Assembly (NCBI GenBank): GCA_031429105.1
Contig: JANOYV010000138.1
Span: 89,335-153,334 of the forward strand
From: JAKFWF01 sp031429105
GTDB taxonomy: Bacteria > Pseudomonadota > Alphaproteobacteria > Rhizobiales > Hyphomicrobiaceae
DNA length: 64,000 nt
Direction: 5' to 3'
The notes under the pieces were generated by a model. The model was not told where the DNA came from, ran no database searches, and worked only from the letters and a program-made list of their open reading frames with translations. Shown one piece after another: positions 34,899 through 44,963 of this stretch (positions within the stretch are counted from its first letter, which is position 1; each line of letters starts with the position of its first letter). The position numbers and the translations under genes were made by a program.

Positions 34899-35279
34899 GT
34901 GCGACCTTCCCACGACGACACACAAAAGCTGATTACGTTTCTCTATTATGCCGATTTGCCCCGGGCGATGGCGTTTTACGAAGACGTGCTCGGCCTCAAG
35001 CTTGCCATTGATCAAGGCTGGTCAAAGATTTATGAGGTGACAACATCGGGCTATTTGGGCCTCGTCGATGAGACGCGTGGCAGTCATCGAGCGCATCCCG
35101 TCAAACCGGTGCAGATCTGTATGCGGGTCGCGAATGTCGATGCTTGGCACGCCTATCTGTTGGATCGTGGGATTGCGATCATCAAGGGGCCGAAGGATGT
35201 GCCGCACCTCGGGATTCGCGTCATCGTGCTGGAGGATCCGGAAGGTTACCAGATCGAAATTCAGTCGGTGACGGTGTAG
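34899..35279 (+). CDS. VOC (glyoxalase-fold) family protein
   Basis: This 126-residue vicinal-oxygen-chelate protein shows ITFLYYADLPRAMAFYEDVLGL, VQICMRVANVDAWHAYLLDRG, and the end LEDPEGYQIEIQSV. The metal ligands expected of an active glyoxalase are not all obvious. GTG 34899 is preferred over GTG 34887 because GGAG (34889-34892) sits 6 bases before it. The substrate is unknown. The solute-binding protein gene starts 9 bases downstream. Confidence 0.8.
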   Translation: MRPSHDDTQKLITFLYYADLPRAMAFYEDVLGLKLAIDQGWSKIYEVTTSGYLGLVDETRGSHRAHPVKPVQICMRVANVDAWHAYLLDRGIAIIKGPKDVPHLGIRVIVLEDPEGYQIEIQSVTV

Positions 35280-35287
35280 TTGTGGCA

Positions 35288-36721
35288 ATGCTCACTCCGC
35301 GACGAATCACGATTGCACAGCCCACAGTGCTGCTGGTCGATCCACACGCGTGCACCGATCAATCTGACGCACTTAACGTGCTGCGCGCTGTGTTCGATAC
35401 GCTGGTGCGTCGGGGCCCCGATGGAGAATGGCTGCCTGCCGCCGCTCGAAGCTGGACGGTGTCGGCTGATGCGCAGACATATACGTTCGACCTGCGCGAT
35501 GATCTCGTCTTCCACGACGGCACGGTGCTCGACACTGCCGCAGTCGAATTTTCGCTCAGGCGTATGGCCCGTCCCGACATGGGGGCGACGCTTGGCGCTG
35601 GCGGCGTCTATGCCCAGTATTTGGCGGGGCTGGAGGTTGAGTGCCTGTCACGATGGCGTTTGGTAGTGCGGCTTCCCGAAGCCTTGGCGGATTTCTTCGA
35701 TCTTTTGGCCTATGGACATTTGGTATCGCCGACGGCGATGGCCACAGCCGGTGATGATCCGGCCCAACGGTTGGTTGGCAGCGGCCCATGGCGCGTGACC
35801 ACCATCAACGATGGTGTAGCGATTGAGGCGGAAGCCTTTGCTCACCCTTGGCGATCAGTTGGTGGTGCCAGCTTTGTTCGCTGGCAGGCTGCGCCCGAGG
35901 TCGCCGACCGCACCGACCTGATTGTTCAAGACAAAGTTGAGATCGCAACGCGGTTGTCCAGCGAGGCCTTAGGCAATGGCGTGACGGTCCGCACCAACCG
36001 CGATCCGATGGCCGTTGTATTTCTATTCAATTGCAGTCGTGGACCGTTGACCGATCCGCGCGTTCGACTGGCGCTCAATCTTGCCATTGATCGCCGAGCG
36101 TTGATCAATGAAGTCCTGCAAGGGCACGGGCAACCGTTGCATGGGTTTGTCAGTCCATTGCATTTCGGATCGCCACCTGAATCGGAGGCAGCGGCACAGC
36201 TGCCGTTCAACCCGGATCGCGCGCGGGCACTGCTATCGGCGGCGGGGCATGCTCAAGGCCTTCAGCTCGATGTTGACCGACCCGAGCGACTGCCAGATGA
36301 AGCCGCAGCCCTGACCGATGCGGTGGCTCGCCAATTGGCACAGGTTGGCGTCACGTTTCGCATTCATGCGGAGCCTGACCGGGCACGTTATGCCAATCGG
36401 GTGCGCCAGAAAGACATCCACGATATGGCGCTGTTTGATTCTAGCCCGCTCAGCACGTTTCGAGTGTTGGTCGAAAAAATCGACAGTCGCTTTCGCGGCT
36501 CGTGGTGGCAAGGCTACGCTAATCCAGAGGTGGAACGGGTGCTCGACGAGGCGCGTCGGACCGTCGATGAGGCGTCACGGCGGCGGCTCTACAACGCAGC
36601 ATTTGTGCAATTGCAGTTGGACCCGCCATGGCTCTACCTTTACACACACAGGCGGGCCACAGGATTGACGACTGCAGGCCAGGCATGGTCGGTTTCAATC
36701 GACGATGTGCTGGAACCATAA
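35288..36721 (+). CDS. Family 5 solute-binding protein without signal peptide
   Basis: This 477-residue protein has the SBP_bac_5 (oligopeptide/nickel binding) fold. Signs are VFDTLVRRGPDGEWLPAAAR, TYTFDLRDDLVFHDG, VEFSLRRMARPDMG, DPRVRLALNLAIDRRALIN and the late LYNAAFVQLQLDPPWLYLY. Such proteins are normally exported, but the N-terminus (MLTPRRITIAQPTVLLVDPH) has no signal peptide at ATG 35288 or at the in-frame GTG 35282. No ABC permease or ATPase is nearby. It may be cytoplasmic, as in SgrR-like C-terminal domains, or the true start may lie elsewhere. Confidence 0.8.
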   Translation: MLTPRRITIAQPTVLLVDPHACTDQSDALNVLRAVFDTLVRRGPDGEWLPAAARSWTVSADAQTYTFDLRDDLVFHDGTVLDTAAVEFSLRRMARPDMGATLGAGGVYAQYLAGLEVECLSRWRLVVRLPEALADFFDLLAYGHLVSPTAMATAGDDPAQRLVGSGPWRVTTINDGVAIEAEAFAHPWRSVGGASFVRWQAAPEVADRTDLIVQDKVEIATRLSSEALGNGVTVRTNRDPMAVVFLFNCSRGPLTDPRVRLALNLAIDRRALINEVLQGHGQPLHGFVSPLHFGSPPESEAAAQLPFNPDRARALLSAAGHAQGLQLDVDRPERLPDEAAALTDAVARQLAQVGVTFRIHAEPDRARYANRVRQKDIHDMALFDSSPLSTFRVLVEKIDSRFRGSWWQGYANPEVERVLDEARRTVDEASRRRLYNAAFVQLQLDPPWLYLYTHRRATGLTTAGQAWSVSIDDVLEP

Positions 36722-36850
36722 GCTTGACTCGCGCATTTTGCGTATGGCGTTGAGCCCTCAGCGCTAATTAGCGGTCATACGACTTTGCGTTCGTCGTCAA
36801 ACGCTATACGGGAGAGCGGAAAGTCGAACGACAAGGCAGGCATCAAGCAC

Positions 36851-37933
36851 ATGCAACTGTTCAAATGCTCGAACTGTGAACAGCTCTTGTATTTTGAGAA
36901 CACGCGATGTGTGAAGTGCAACAGCAGCCTGGGCTACGTCGCAGGTGAGGCTGCACTTCTGCCCATCGAAACCGACGAAGCGGGCCTGTGGAATGAGTTG
37001 GGCGTTACGGGCCATTCCTACAGGCGTTGCGCCAATGCGGAAATCATCTCGTGCAACTGGCTGATCCCAGAGACGGATCTGGAACCGTTCTGCGAAGCCT
37101 GTCACCTCAACAGCGTCATTCCTGATTTGTCGGTCGCCGACAACCTGCAGCGGTGGCAGCGCCTTGAACAAGCCAAGCACCATCTGATCCATACGCTGCT
37201 CCAATTGGGGCTGCCGCTCGTCAGCCGAACGGTTGATCCGGAATATGGACTTGGCTTCGTCTTCGTCGCTGATGCCGATGAGCCATCGGAAGACGGGTTG
37301 CCGACATTTACGGGCCATTTGAACGGCATCATTACGATCAACATCGCGGAAGCAGACGACGCCGAGCGAGAACGTCAACGCAAGGCGGTCGGTGAGCCCT
37401 ACCGAACTTTGCTGGGACACTTTCGCCACGAGATCGGCCACTACTATTGGGATCGCTTAATTGCCGGTCAGCCAGCTCAAGACAAGTTCCGCGAAATCTT
37501 TGGCGACGATCGCGTCGACTACGGCGAGCAACTGAAAGCCCACTACGAAAACGGCCCAGTTGCGCAGTGGCAAGACCATTTTGTCAGTGCCTATGCGAGC
37601 GCGCATCCACTTGAGGATTTCGCCGAGACCTGGGCACACTACCTGCACATTCTCGATACGCTTGAGACGGCGTATGCGTTCGGCATGGTCGTGCAGCCAG
37701 GGATGACGCGCAGCCCATCGATGACGATGACCGCCAATTTCGACCCCTATCGCGAGAAAGACTTTGCCCGGATCGTGCGCGCCTGGTTGCCGCTGACATT
37801 CGCAGTTAATAGTCTCAACCGCAGCATGGGACATACGGATCTCTATCCGTTCGTCATTACACCTGGGATTGAGAAAAAGCTGACTTTTGTGCACGCGCTT
37901 GTACGCGGTGTGGCGAGCAAACCGGTGGGTTAG
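36851..37933 (+). CDS. Putative zinc-binding metallopeptidase with N-terminal zinc ribbon
   Basis: This 360-residue protein starts with a zinc ribbon (two CxxC pairs: FKCSNCEQ and CVKCNSSLGY). A second Cys cluster, then the HEXXH metallopeptidase motif, HFRHEIGHYYWDRL, follow near residue 197, with a downstream DYGEQLKAHYENGP and FAETWAHYLHILDTLETA that could supply the third ligand. This matches the bacterial putative zinc-binding metallopeptidase family (Peptidase_Mx). Its stop overlaps that of the transglutaminase gene by 4 bases in convergent orientation. Being next to the amidoligase locus suggests removal or processing of the tag made there (inference). Confidence 0.85.
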   Translation: MQLFKCSNCEQLLYFENTRCVKCNSSLGYVAGEAALLPIETDEAGLWNELGVTGHSYRRCANAEIISCNWLIPETDLEPFCEACHLNSVIPDLSVADNLQRWQRLEQAKHHLIHTLLQLGLPLVSRTVDPEYGLGFVFVADADEPSEDGLPTFTGHLNGIITINIAEADDAERERQRKAVGEPYRTLLGHFRHEIGHYYWDRLIAGQPAQDKFREIFGDDRVDYGEQLKAHYENGPVAQWQDHFVSAYASAHPLEDFAETWAHYLHILDTLETAYAFGMVVQPGMTRSPSMTMTANFDPYREKDFARIVRAWLPLTFAVNSLNRSMGHTDLYPFVITPGIEKKLTFVHALVRGVASKPVG

Positions 37934-38805
37934 GCACGCTCGGCCACATCAACGGCGACGCTGACCGTATGTCGCCCGCCCCCCAAGAGTACGCCACTGA
38001 TCGGGCTCACGTCGTCATAGTCGCGACCGAAGGCGATCGAAATGTGCTCGGTCTGCGGCATCGATCCGTTGGTCGGATCGAAATCGACCCAACCGGTCTC
38101 GGGCGCCCAGACCGAGATCCAGGCATGCGATGCATCGGCACCGCGCAGCTTTTGCTGTCCAGCAGGCGGCCGGGTCAATAGATAGCCGCTAACGTAGCGT
38201 GCCGGAATGCGTGCTGCCCTTAGGCACGCCAAGGCCAGATGCGAGAAGTCCTGACAAACGCCGCGCCGTTGCTTCAACACGGTTGAGATCGGTGTCGAGA
38301 CATCGGTTGCAGAACTGTCGAATGTGAAGTCCTTGAACATGCGTCGGGTGAGATCCCAGGCGGCGGCCAGTACCGGTTGGCCTGGCTGCAGCGACGCGCT
38401 GGCATAGTCGATGATCTCGGTCGTCGGCATGGTATGCCGCGACGGCCACGTAAACTGCAGAACCTGAAGGTCGAGCGGTGCGCTCGCATCAGCCAGACCA
38501 GGGGCCAGTTGCTGCCAGTCCTGGCTGTCGTCGAGATCGACCAGCGGGCGTGCTGCGACCTTGATCGTGCTGCGGGCATGAATGACGAGTTCGCTGTGCT
38601 CGTCCTCAATACAAAGGCGCGATGTCGGGTTGCCGAAATAATCCGCAGCCTCGATGCAGGATGTGGGCGCTGGTTCGATCAGCAGGCTATGGCGCAGCAC
38701 GACCTGGCGTTCGAACGCGCGCGGCGACATGTGCATGATGTGATGCGACTGTGAGACCGGCGCGCTATAGCGATAAAGCGTCTTATGGCTGATATCATAG
38801 ATCAA
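37930..38805 (-). CDS. Transglutaminase-like protein, short form
   Basis: This 291-residue protein has the bacterial transglutaminase N-terminal domain (MIYDISHKTLYRYSAPVSQS) followed by a transglutaminase core. The Cys-His-Asp triad is present: RRGVCQDFSHLAL (about residue 180), SHAWISVW and FDPTNG. It ends with the IAFGRDYDDVSPISG motif typical of this group. It is the last gene of a five-gene minus-strand set with ATP-grasp and alpha-E proteins. It probably hydrolyses or transfers peptide amide bonds produced by that set. Confidence 0.88.
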   Translation of the reverse strand: MIYDISHKTLYRYSAPVSQSHHIMHMSPRAFERQVVLRHSLLIEPAPTSCIEAADYFGNPTSRLCIEDEHSELVIHARSTIKVAARPLVDLDDSQDWQQLAPGLADASAPLDLQVLQFTWPSRHTMPTTEIIDYASASLQPGQPVLAAAWDLTRRMFKDFTFDSSATDVSTPISTVLKQRRGVCQDFSHLALACLRAARIPARYVSGYLLTRPPAGQQKLRGADASHAWISVWAPETGWVDFDPTNGSMPQTEHISIAFGRDYDDVSPISGVLLGGGRHTVSVAVDVAERA

Positions 38806-38857
38806 GGTACTGTCTCTCTGCAGTTCGGCAACACTGTCGAGGGTAAGAACAAATCGG

Positions 38858-41434
38858 TCAGCTGCGCGTATGGACGCGATGCGGAAGTTCTTCCTTTAGG
38901 TTAAAGTAATGCCGCATGATCGCATTTGAAAGCTCGGGCAGCTTTTCCGCTTGTTCGGTCATCGCCGAGACGAGGTTTGGCCGTTCATGCCGCTCGTTGG
39001 CCGCGGCGAGCGCCTGGACGTCGGCGAGCCTGATCGATGACAGCAGCGCGACCAGGATGCGCTGCTCCTCAGGCAGATTGGCGCCGCTGCGCGACAACGG
39101 CAGTTGGCTAAGATGCCCAGACAATGACGACAGTTGGAACGCCAAGCTGCGCGGATTGGTTTCGTCGATCAGCAGCAGATCGAGCACCAGCGGCAGCATC
39201 GGGTCGAGGCGATAGCGCGAGCGGTACGTGATGAAACTATCGGCGACCTCCAATAGGAACATCAGGCTGTGCATCTCATCGTCGGCGTCGGTCGTGCGGC
39301 CAAACAAGGGTGTAATTGCTTCGCAAAGGTTCAATCCACGCTCCAGGCGGCGTCCCATGTCGAGAAATGCCCAGCCCGAATTACGCGTCATGTTCTCGTG
39401 CATCAGGCCGTAGAACCCGGCAATCGCCAGCAGACCTTCGTCCAATCGATCCATCAGTTCGCCGGCAGGAGCGAGCGCCAACCGATCACGCCATGCCGAT
39501 TGCGGCCCAAGCGCATTGAGTGTGCGCGACACTTCGAGCGAGAGCCGGTCACGTGTCAGGCCAGCCACCCGGTGCAGCGCATCGCAGGTGTGATGCAGGC
39601 TGTGGCTTCCCCCGGCTGCCGACATCAAAAGCCTGGACATGTAGGCTGCTGAGTTCTGATTCGCTTGCAGTGGCGTGATTGCTCGGGAGGCTGCGAGTGC
39701 GGCCTTGGGATCTTTTGCGAGCAGCGTCTGCAGGCATACGATCGCGGCCCGTTGACTGACATCCTGACTGGCATCTTCCTGCTGGCGCACGACCGAGCTG
39801 CGGGCGACCCGCATGGTCCAGTCCGCGCGTTCGGCATACCGTCCGAGCCAGAACAGATCATCGGCAACACGGCTTTGCAGGACGCGCTGGGCGCGTTGCA
39901 CGTGGGCGGTATCGACGGTCGGGCGCCACAAACTCACGTGCGGCGGCTCGGCAGCATCGGACAACACCCACACATCGCGGGTTTCGCCATCAGGTGCATT
40001 GAGGCCGACGGCACGATCGGGGTTGACCGTCATGGCGATGCCGCCTGGCATCACGCGATAGCCGTCGCGCGCGGCGCTGGCAAACAACCGGATCGCAAAC
40101 GGGCGTGGCAGCAGACCTTCGGGCGTCCATACCGGCGAGGTGCCGAAGCCGATTTTCTCCTCGGCGACCAGGGTCTGACCGTTGAGCTTGATGTCCCGGA
40201 TCAGATCGGTCCGCTGTTGCGGAGTGAGGACATTGGACATTCGACCGAGCGACGCCCGGCCAGGCCTGCCGGTTGCTTCGTGCGCTGGACGGATGACCAG
40301 TTGGTCAATGTGTTGGATCGCGTAGTCATTGGCGGTCGGATCTCCCAGCCACCAGCGCGGCGCGTCGTGCAGCATCAGGTCTTCGCCAAGCAGCGCCTTG
40401 CTGATGTCTGGCAAATATCGGCCGAGTCCGCGATTTTCAACCAACGCCGAGCCAAGCGCATTGACCACCCGGTCCGGGTGCGCGCGGGCGGCCTGGGTCA
40501 GACCAACGGGTCCAAGGAACCCACTGGGATCAAGCTCCAACGGATCTGATAGCGCGCCCTCGATGCAGCGCACGATCAAATCGATCGGCTGCAGGCCTTC
40601 GAGTGTTTTCAGCATCACCTGATCGCCGGTGATCTGCAGGTCGCCGCCTTCGACGAGGATCAGCCCTAGGTAGCGGGCGAGATACGCGTGGCTGAAATAG
40701 TCTTCGTGATGCGGTCCAGGTGTCAGCAATGCAATGCGGGGATCAGCCCGGCCGCAGCGCTGGGCAAGGCTTGCCTGAACGTCGCGAAAAAATGACGCGA
40801 GGCGCTGTGCATTGGAGGCGGCAAAAACCTCGCCCGCGACATGCGTATGCACGCCTCGGTTGGCGAGCACGAGGCCGATGCCAGCCGGGGTCTCGGTGTG
40901 GCTGTCGATCACACGCCACGCGCCGTCGGCACCGCGGGCAAGGTCGGTCGCAAAGAACTGCAGCATGCCGCCGGTTGGCAAGATGTCTCGAGCGGCGCGC
41001 AGAAACGACGGGTCAGAAAACACGAGACCCGGTGGAATCCGGCCAGATGCCAGGAGCTTCTGCTCGCCATAGATGTCGGTCAAAATGGCGTTCATGAGGC
41101 GTGCACGTTGCACGAGGGCGCGTTCAAGCCATTGCCACTCATCGGCACTAATGAGCAGTGGCATCAAGTCAACTCGCCAGGGTTGCCCCATGCGGGAAGG
41201 GTCGGCGAACATATCGTGGGCGATGCCGGTTTCGCGCACGCGCCGGTTCATCCGGTCAGCGCGAACCGAGCGTTCCATCGGATCGAAGGCGGCCAATGCG
41301 TTGAGGACGGGCTGCCAATGCGGACGGACGGTTCCATCCACATTCATCATCTCGTCATGAACCCCAGCGGGGGGCACGTAACGGCTGATCAGATTGGGTC
41401 GTTCGGCGTGCGTACTTTGCACATTGGTCTTCAT
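38858..41434 (-). CDS. Fused circularly permuted ATP-grasp and alpha-E protein
   Basis: This 858-residue protein joins two domains that are separate genes at 45950 and 44964. Residues about 1-470 form a circularly permuted type 2 ATP-grasp domain (IYGEQKLLASGRIPPGLVF, ALLTPGPHHEDYFSHAYLAR, VLSDAAEP). Residues about 510-840 form an alpha-E helical domain (ADDLFWLGRYAERADWTMR, FLDMGRRLERGLNLCE, YRSRYRLDPMLPLVLDLLL). The usual ATP-grasp motif ENR is here LANRGVH. The pair is thought to build or attach a peptide. It is transcribed just before the short transglutaminase (52-base gap). Confidence 0.87.
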   Translation of the reverse strand: MKTNVQSTHAERPNLISRYVPPAGVHDEMMNVDGTVRPHWQPVLNALAAFDPMERSVRADRMNRRVRETGIAHDMFADPSRMGQPWRVDLMPLLISADEWQWLERALVQRARLMNAILTDIYGEQKLLASGRIPPGLVFSDPSFLRAARDILPTGGMLQFFATDLARGADGAWRVIDSHTETPAGIGLVLANRGVHTHVAGEVFAASNAQRLASFFRDVQASLAQRCGRADPRIALLTPGPHHEDYFSHAYLARYLGLILVEGGDLQITGDQVMLKTLEGLQPIDLIVRCIEGALSDPLELDPSGFLGPVGLTQAARAHPDRVVNALGSALVENRGLGRYLPDISKALLGEDLMLHDAPRWWLGDPTANDYAIQHIDQLVIRPAHEATGRPGRASLGRMSNVLTPQQRTDLIRDIKLNGQTLVAEEKIGFGTSPVWTPEGLLPRPFAIRLFASAARDGYRVMPGGIAMTVNPDRAVGLNAPDGETRDVWVLSDAAEPPHVSLWRPTVDTAHVQRAQRVLQSRVADDLFWLGRYAERADWTMRVARSSVVRQQEDASQDVSQRAAIVCLQTLLAKDPKAALAASRAITPLQANQNSAAYMSRLLMSAAGGSHSLHHTCDALHRVAGLTRDRLSLEVSRTLNALGPQSAWRDRLALAPAGELMDRLDEGLLAIAGFYGLMHENMTRNSGWAFLDMGRRLERGLNLCEAITPLFGRTTDADDEMHSLMFLLEVADSFITYRSRYRLDPMLPLVLDLLLIDETNPRSLAFQLSSLSGHLSQLPLSRSGANLPEEQRILVALLSSIRLADVQALAAANERHERPNLVSAMTEQAEKLPELSNAIMRHYFNLKEELPHRVHTRS

Positions 41435-41490
41435 CCAGCTTCAGGCTCCAGTGCCGCTGACCCGTCCCGACTCGTCCGTAAATCCAGCAT

Positions 41491-41509
41491 GTCGGCTTGC
41501 GGAGCCGAC
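41491..41509. terminator. Small hairpin between transglutaminase and fused ATP-grasp genes
   Basis: GTCGGCT (41491-41497) and AGCCGAC (41503-41509) form a perfect 7-bp stem with a 5-base loop in the 159-bp gap. No U-run follows on either strand. It might be a weak terminator or an attenuating structure separating the two modules. Confidence 0.3.
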
Positions 41510-41593
41510 GCAATCCCCCTTTGGAGAGGTGAGCTTCAAGTGACGCACTTTTGCATCACTGTATCGCGCGACCTCCAGGCCGTCGGCAATCGA

Positions 41594-44500
41594 TCAATGG
41601 AACTGACGCAGATCCAAGGTTAACGGGTACTCCGGATTGATCACCACGGGAGGCAGGCGGACCGGACCGGCGGTATGACGGGTCGTTTCGAAGCGGGATA
41701 ATCTGCGCCCCTCGGCCTCGTAGGCATTGATGGGGAAGGTTTCATGGGCCCGCCCCCCCGGATGGGAGACGTGATAACGGCAGCCACCCACTGATCGGCT
41801 TGACCACGTATCGATGATGTCGAAGGCCAGCGGCGCATCGACGGGCAGGAACGGATGCAGGCAGGTTGGCGGTTGCCACGCGCGATAGCGGATGCCCGCA
41901 ACCGCTTCGCCGTTGGTGCCGGTCGCCGTTAGCGGTACCGTTTGACCGTTGCAGGTCACGACGTAACGGCTGCCGGTCATGCCGGTGATGCGCACTTGCA
42001 TGCGCTCCAGAGACGAGTCGACGTATCGCGCGGTGCCACCAACGGAGGCCTCCTCGCCCAAGACGTGCCAAGGCTCAAGCGCCTGCCGGAGCTCCAGCTC
42101 GATATCACCGACTGTAATTTTGCCAGCCAACTGGAAGCGGAATTCGAGGTGGGGGCGGAACCATTCCAGGTCAATCGGTAGCGACGCCGGCTGCAACTCC
42201 GCGATCACGTCCTTGAAATCGGACCAGATGTAGTGCGGCAGCATGAACCGGTCGTGCAACGAGGTGCCCCAGCGGACCAGGGGGCGGCGATAGGGCTTCT
42301 CCCAGAACCGTACCACGAGTGCACGCAGCAGCAGCTGTTGAGCAAGGCTCATACGGGCGTGTGGTGGCATCTCGAACGAACGAAATTCGACCAGTCCGAG
42401 CCGCCCGGTCGGCCCGTCCGGCGAATACAGCTTATCGATGCAGATCTCGGCCCGGTGTGTGTTGCCTGCGACATCGACCAACAGGTTGCGCAGGATGCGA
42501 TCGACCATCCACGGCACGACCGGCTCAGCCTTGGCGCCAACTCGCTTCGGATCGGGGATCTGCTTCAGGGCAAGGTCGAGTTCGTAGAGGTTCTCGTGCC
42601 GGGCTTCGTCCATGCGTGGCGCCTGGCTCGTTGGACCAATAAACATGCCGGAGAACAGGTAAGATAACGACGGATGATTTTGCCAGAACGCGATGATGCT
42701 GGCGAGCAGGTCTGGCCGCCGCAAGAACGGGCTATCGGCTGGCGTGATGCCGCCCAGGACGATGTGATTGCCCCCGCCGGTGCCGGTGTGCCGTCCGTCA
42801 AGCATGAACTTTTCAGTAGCGAGCCGGGCCAAATGCGCCTCGTCGTACAGTGTGGTCGTGATCTCGACGGCCTCGGCCCAGCTTGTTGCTGGGTGGACGT
42901 TGACTTCGATCACGCCGGGGTCAGGCGTGACTTTGATCACGTTGAGACGCGCGTCGTTGGCTGGCGTATAGCCCTCGATGTGAACTGGGAGGTTGGTTGA
43001 CTTTGCGGTTTCCTCAACCGCGCCAATCAGTGCAGCATAGTCTTCGGCATCGGCTAATGGCGGCAGAAACACGCAGATGTGTCCGTCGCGCGGTTCGATT
43101 GCGAGTGCGGTGCGCACTGAGCCTGCAATCGCATCGGGATCATCAGCCGAGGCTGCCTTCGACTTGAGGGCGACGGTGCGGCGCTGTTGGGTCAAGACCG
43201 CGCGCGAGCCCAAAGGCGGGGCTGGTTCATAAGGGTCGCGCGGCTGCACGTGTGGATAGTTCGATTTGTCGACGAACTGGAGCGACCCGAGCGGTAGCCG
43301 CAGGCCAACGGGACTGTCGCCCGGCATCAGATAGAGCCGTTCGCGGCGTAGCGCCCACCGTTCGGTAACCCAGCGACGACCGAGGTCGCGGCTCTGCCAA
43401 GCCTGAATCGGCAACACATACCCGGTGGGTTTGCCGAGCCCCCGCTCGAACACGCGGATCAGGCGCGTCCGCTCCGCCTCGTCCTCGAGCTTCGCATCTG
43501 CGACCGACTGGTCGATCGGCAGTCGCTGCTCGATCAACATGAAATGAGCCGGATCCTCGAAGGCTGGCATCGCGCTTTGGTCGCCAAGTCCAAGCTGCGT
43601 GCAGAGCCGTTCGGTGAAGGTCTTCGCATCGTCGATGGTCGGTTGAACGAGTGGCGTTTCGCGATCAATCAGATCGAGATTTTCCCACAGCGGTTGCTTG
43701 TCTGAGCGCCAATAGACGGCGAATGCCCATCGCGGTAATTGTTCGCCCGGATACCATTTGCCCTGCCCATAGTGCAGCAGTGCGCCCGGCGCAAAACGGC
43801 GTTGTAATCGGCGTACCAAGTCCTCGGCAAAGCGGCGCTTGGTTGGACCGACGGCAGCAGTACTCCATTCCTCGCCTTCCATGTCGTCGGCGGCAACGAA
43901 GGTTGGCTCGCCGCCCATGCTAAGGCGCACGTCGCCGGCAGCCAACCGGGCGTCAACCTTGGTGCCAACGTCGAGGATTTGGCTCCATTGCTCATCTGAG
44001 TAGGGCTTGGTGGTGCGCGGGGTTTCACGGATGCGCGTCACCTTCATGTCGAAGGAGAACGACACTTCGGCTTTCTCGTGCGCGCCAGAGATCGGCGCGG
44101 CACTGGTCGGGTTAGGCGCAGCGGCTAGAGGAATGTGGCCTTCGCCCGTGAGCAGGCCCGACGTCGCATCAAGACCGATCCAGCCGGCACCGGGCACGTA
44201 GACTTCCGCCCAGGCATGTAGATCGCAGAAATCGGTTGCTGCCCCGACCGGCCCATCGAGGGACGCAACATCGGGTTTTAACTGGATCAGATAACCCGAC
44301 ACGAACCGAGCAGCCAACCCCAGATGGCGCAGGATCTGGACCAGCAGCCAAGCGCTATCGCGACAGGACCCTGATTTAGATTTCAGCGTCTCTTCCGGCG
44401 TTTGAACGCCCGGTTCCATACGGATCAGGTATTTGATGTCCTGCTGCAGCTGCCGATTGAGATCACACAGGAAATCATTGGTCGGTCGCGGCGACAGGTC

Positions 44501-44902
44501 CAATCCGTTGACGTAGCGCTTGAGCTGCGGGCCGGTCGCCGGGGGCACGAGGTAAGGTGCCAGTTCAGCTCGAGTCTCGTCCGCGTAGGTGAACGGGCAC
44601 ACTTGCGCTGAATCGTCGATGAAGAAATCAAACGGATTGATCACCGCCATGTCGGCGACGAGATCGATCGTCACCGACAGTTCGCTCGTTTTTTCCGGCA
44701 CGACGATGCGCGCCATGAAATTGCCGAACGGGTCTTGCTGCCAGTTCAAGAAGTGGGTTTCTGGGCTCAGGCCGAAGGAATAACTCAAGATCGGCGTGCG
44801 GCAATGCGGCGCTGGTCGAAGCCTGACGATCTGTGGGCCGACATTGATCGGCCGGTCGTAGGTGTAGGTGGTACGGTGCGTCAGGGCGACATGTAGGGTC
44901 AT
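41594..44902 (-). CDS. Large transglutaminase with DUF2126 domain
   Basis: This 1102-residue protein begins with the transglutaminase N-terminal domain (HVALTHRTTYTYDRPINVGP) and a transglutaminase core with triad residues: SGSCRDSAWLLVQILRHLGL (about 167-186), DLHAWAEVYVPGAGW and GLDATSG. The remaining roughly 800 residues are the DUF2126 region, with LSMGGEPTFVAADDMEGEEW, GGGNHIVLGGITPADSPFL and a final LRQFH. DUF2126 is known only in this architecture; its activity is undefined. Together with the alpha-E and ATP-grasp genes upstream it completes the split module. Confidence 0.88.
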   Translation of the reverse strand: MTLHVALTHRTTYTYDRPINVGPQIVRLRPAPHCRTPILSYSFGLSPETHFLNWQQDPFGNFMARIVVPEKTSELSVTIDLVADMAVINPFDFFIDDSAQVCPFTYADETRAELAPYLVPPATGPQLKRYVNGLDLSPRPTNDFLCDLNRQLQQDIKYLIRMEPGVQTPEETLKSKSGSCRDSAWLLVQILRHLGLAARFVSGYLIQLKPDVASLDGPVGAATDFCDLHAWAEVYVPGAGWIGLDATSGLLTGEGHIPLAAAPNPTSAAPISGAHEKAEVSFSFDMKVTRIRETPRTTKPYSDEQWSQILDVGTKVDARLAAGDVRLSMGGEPTFVAADDMEGEEWSTAAVGPTKRRFAEDLVRRLQRRFAPGALLHYGQGKWYPGEQLPRWAFAVYWRSDKQPLWENLDLIDRETPLVQPTIDDAKTFTERLCTQLGLGDQSAMPAFEDPAHFMLIEQRLPIDQSVADAKLEDEAERTRLIRVFERGLGKPTGYVLPIQAWQSRDLGRRWVTERWALRRERLYLMPGDSPVGLRLPLGSLQFVDKSNYPHVQPRDPYEPAPPLGSRAVLTQQRRTVALKSKAASADDPDAIAGSVRTALAIEPRDGHICVFLPPLADAEDYAALIGAVEETAKSTNLPVHIEGYTPANDARLNVIKVTPDPGVIEVNVHPATSWAEAVEITTTLYDEAHLARLATEKFMLDGRHTGTGGGNHIVLGGITPADSPFLRRPDLLASIIAFWQNHPSLSYLFSGMFIGPTSQAPRMDEARHENLYELDLALKQIPDPKRVGAKAEPVVPWMVDRILRNLLVDVAGNTHRAEICIDKLYSPDGPTGRLGLVEFRSFEMPPHARMSLAQQLLLRALVVRFWEKPYRRPLVRWGTSLHDRFMLPHYIWSDFKDVIAELQPASLPIDLEWFRPHLEFRFQLAGKITVGDIELELRQALEPWHVLGEEASVGGTARYVDSSLERMQVRITGMTGSRYVVTCNGQTVPLTATGTNGEAVAGIRYRAWQPPTCLHPFLPVDAPLAFDIIDTWSSRSVGGCRYHVSHPGGRAHETFPINAYEAEGRRLSRFETTRHTAGPVRLPPVVINPEYPLTLDLRQFH

Positions 44903-44963
44903 AGACGCTTACGACTCTCGGGTTGATCGGTGATGCTGGGTGCGGCGTTTCGCTGCCGACCGG

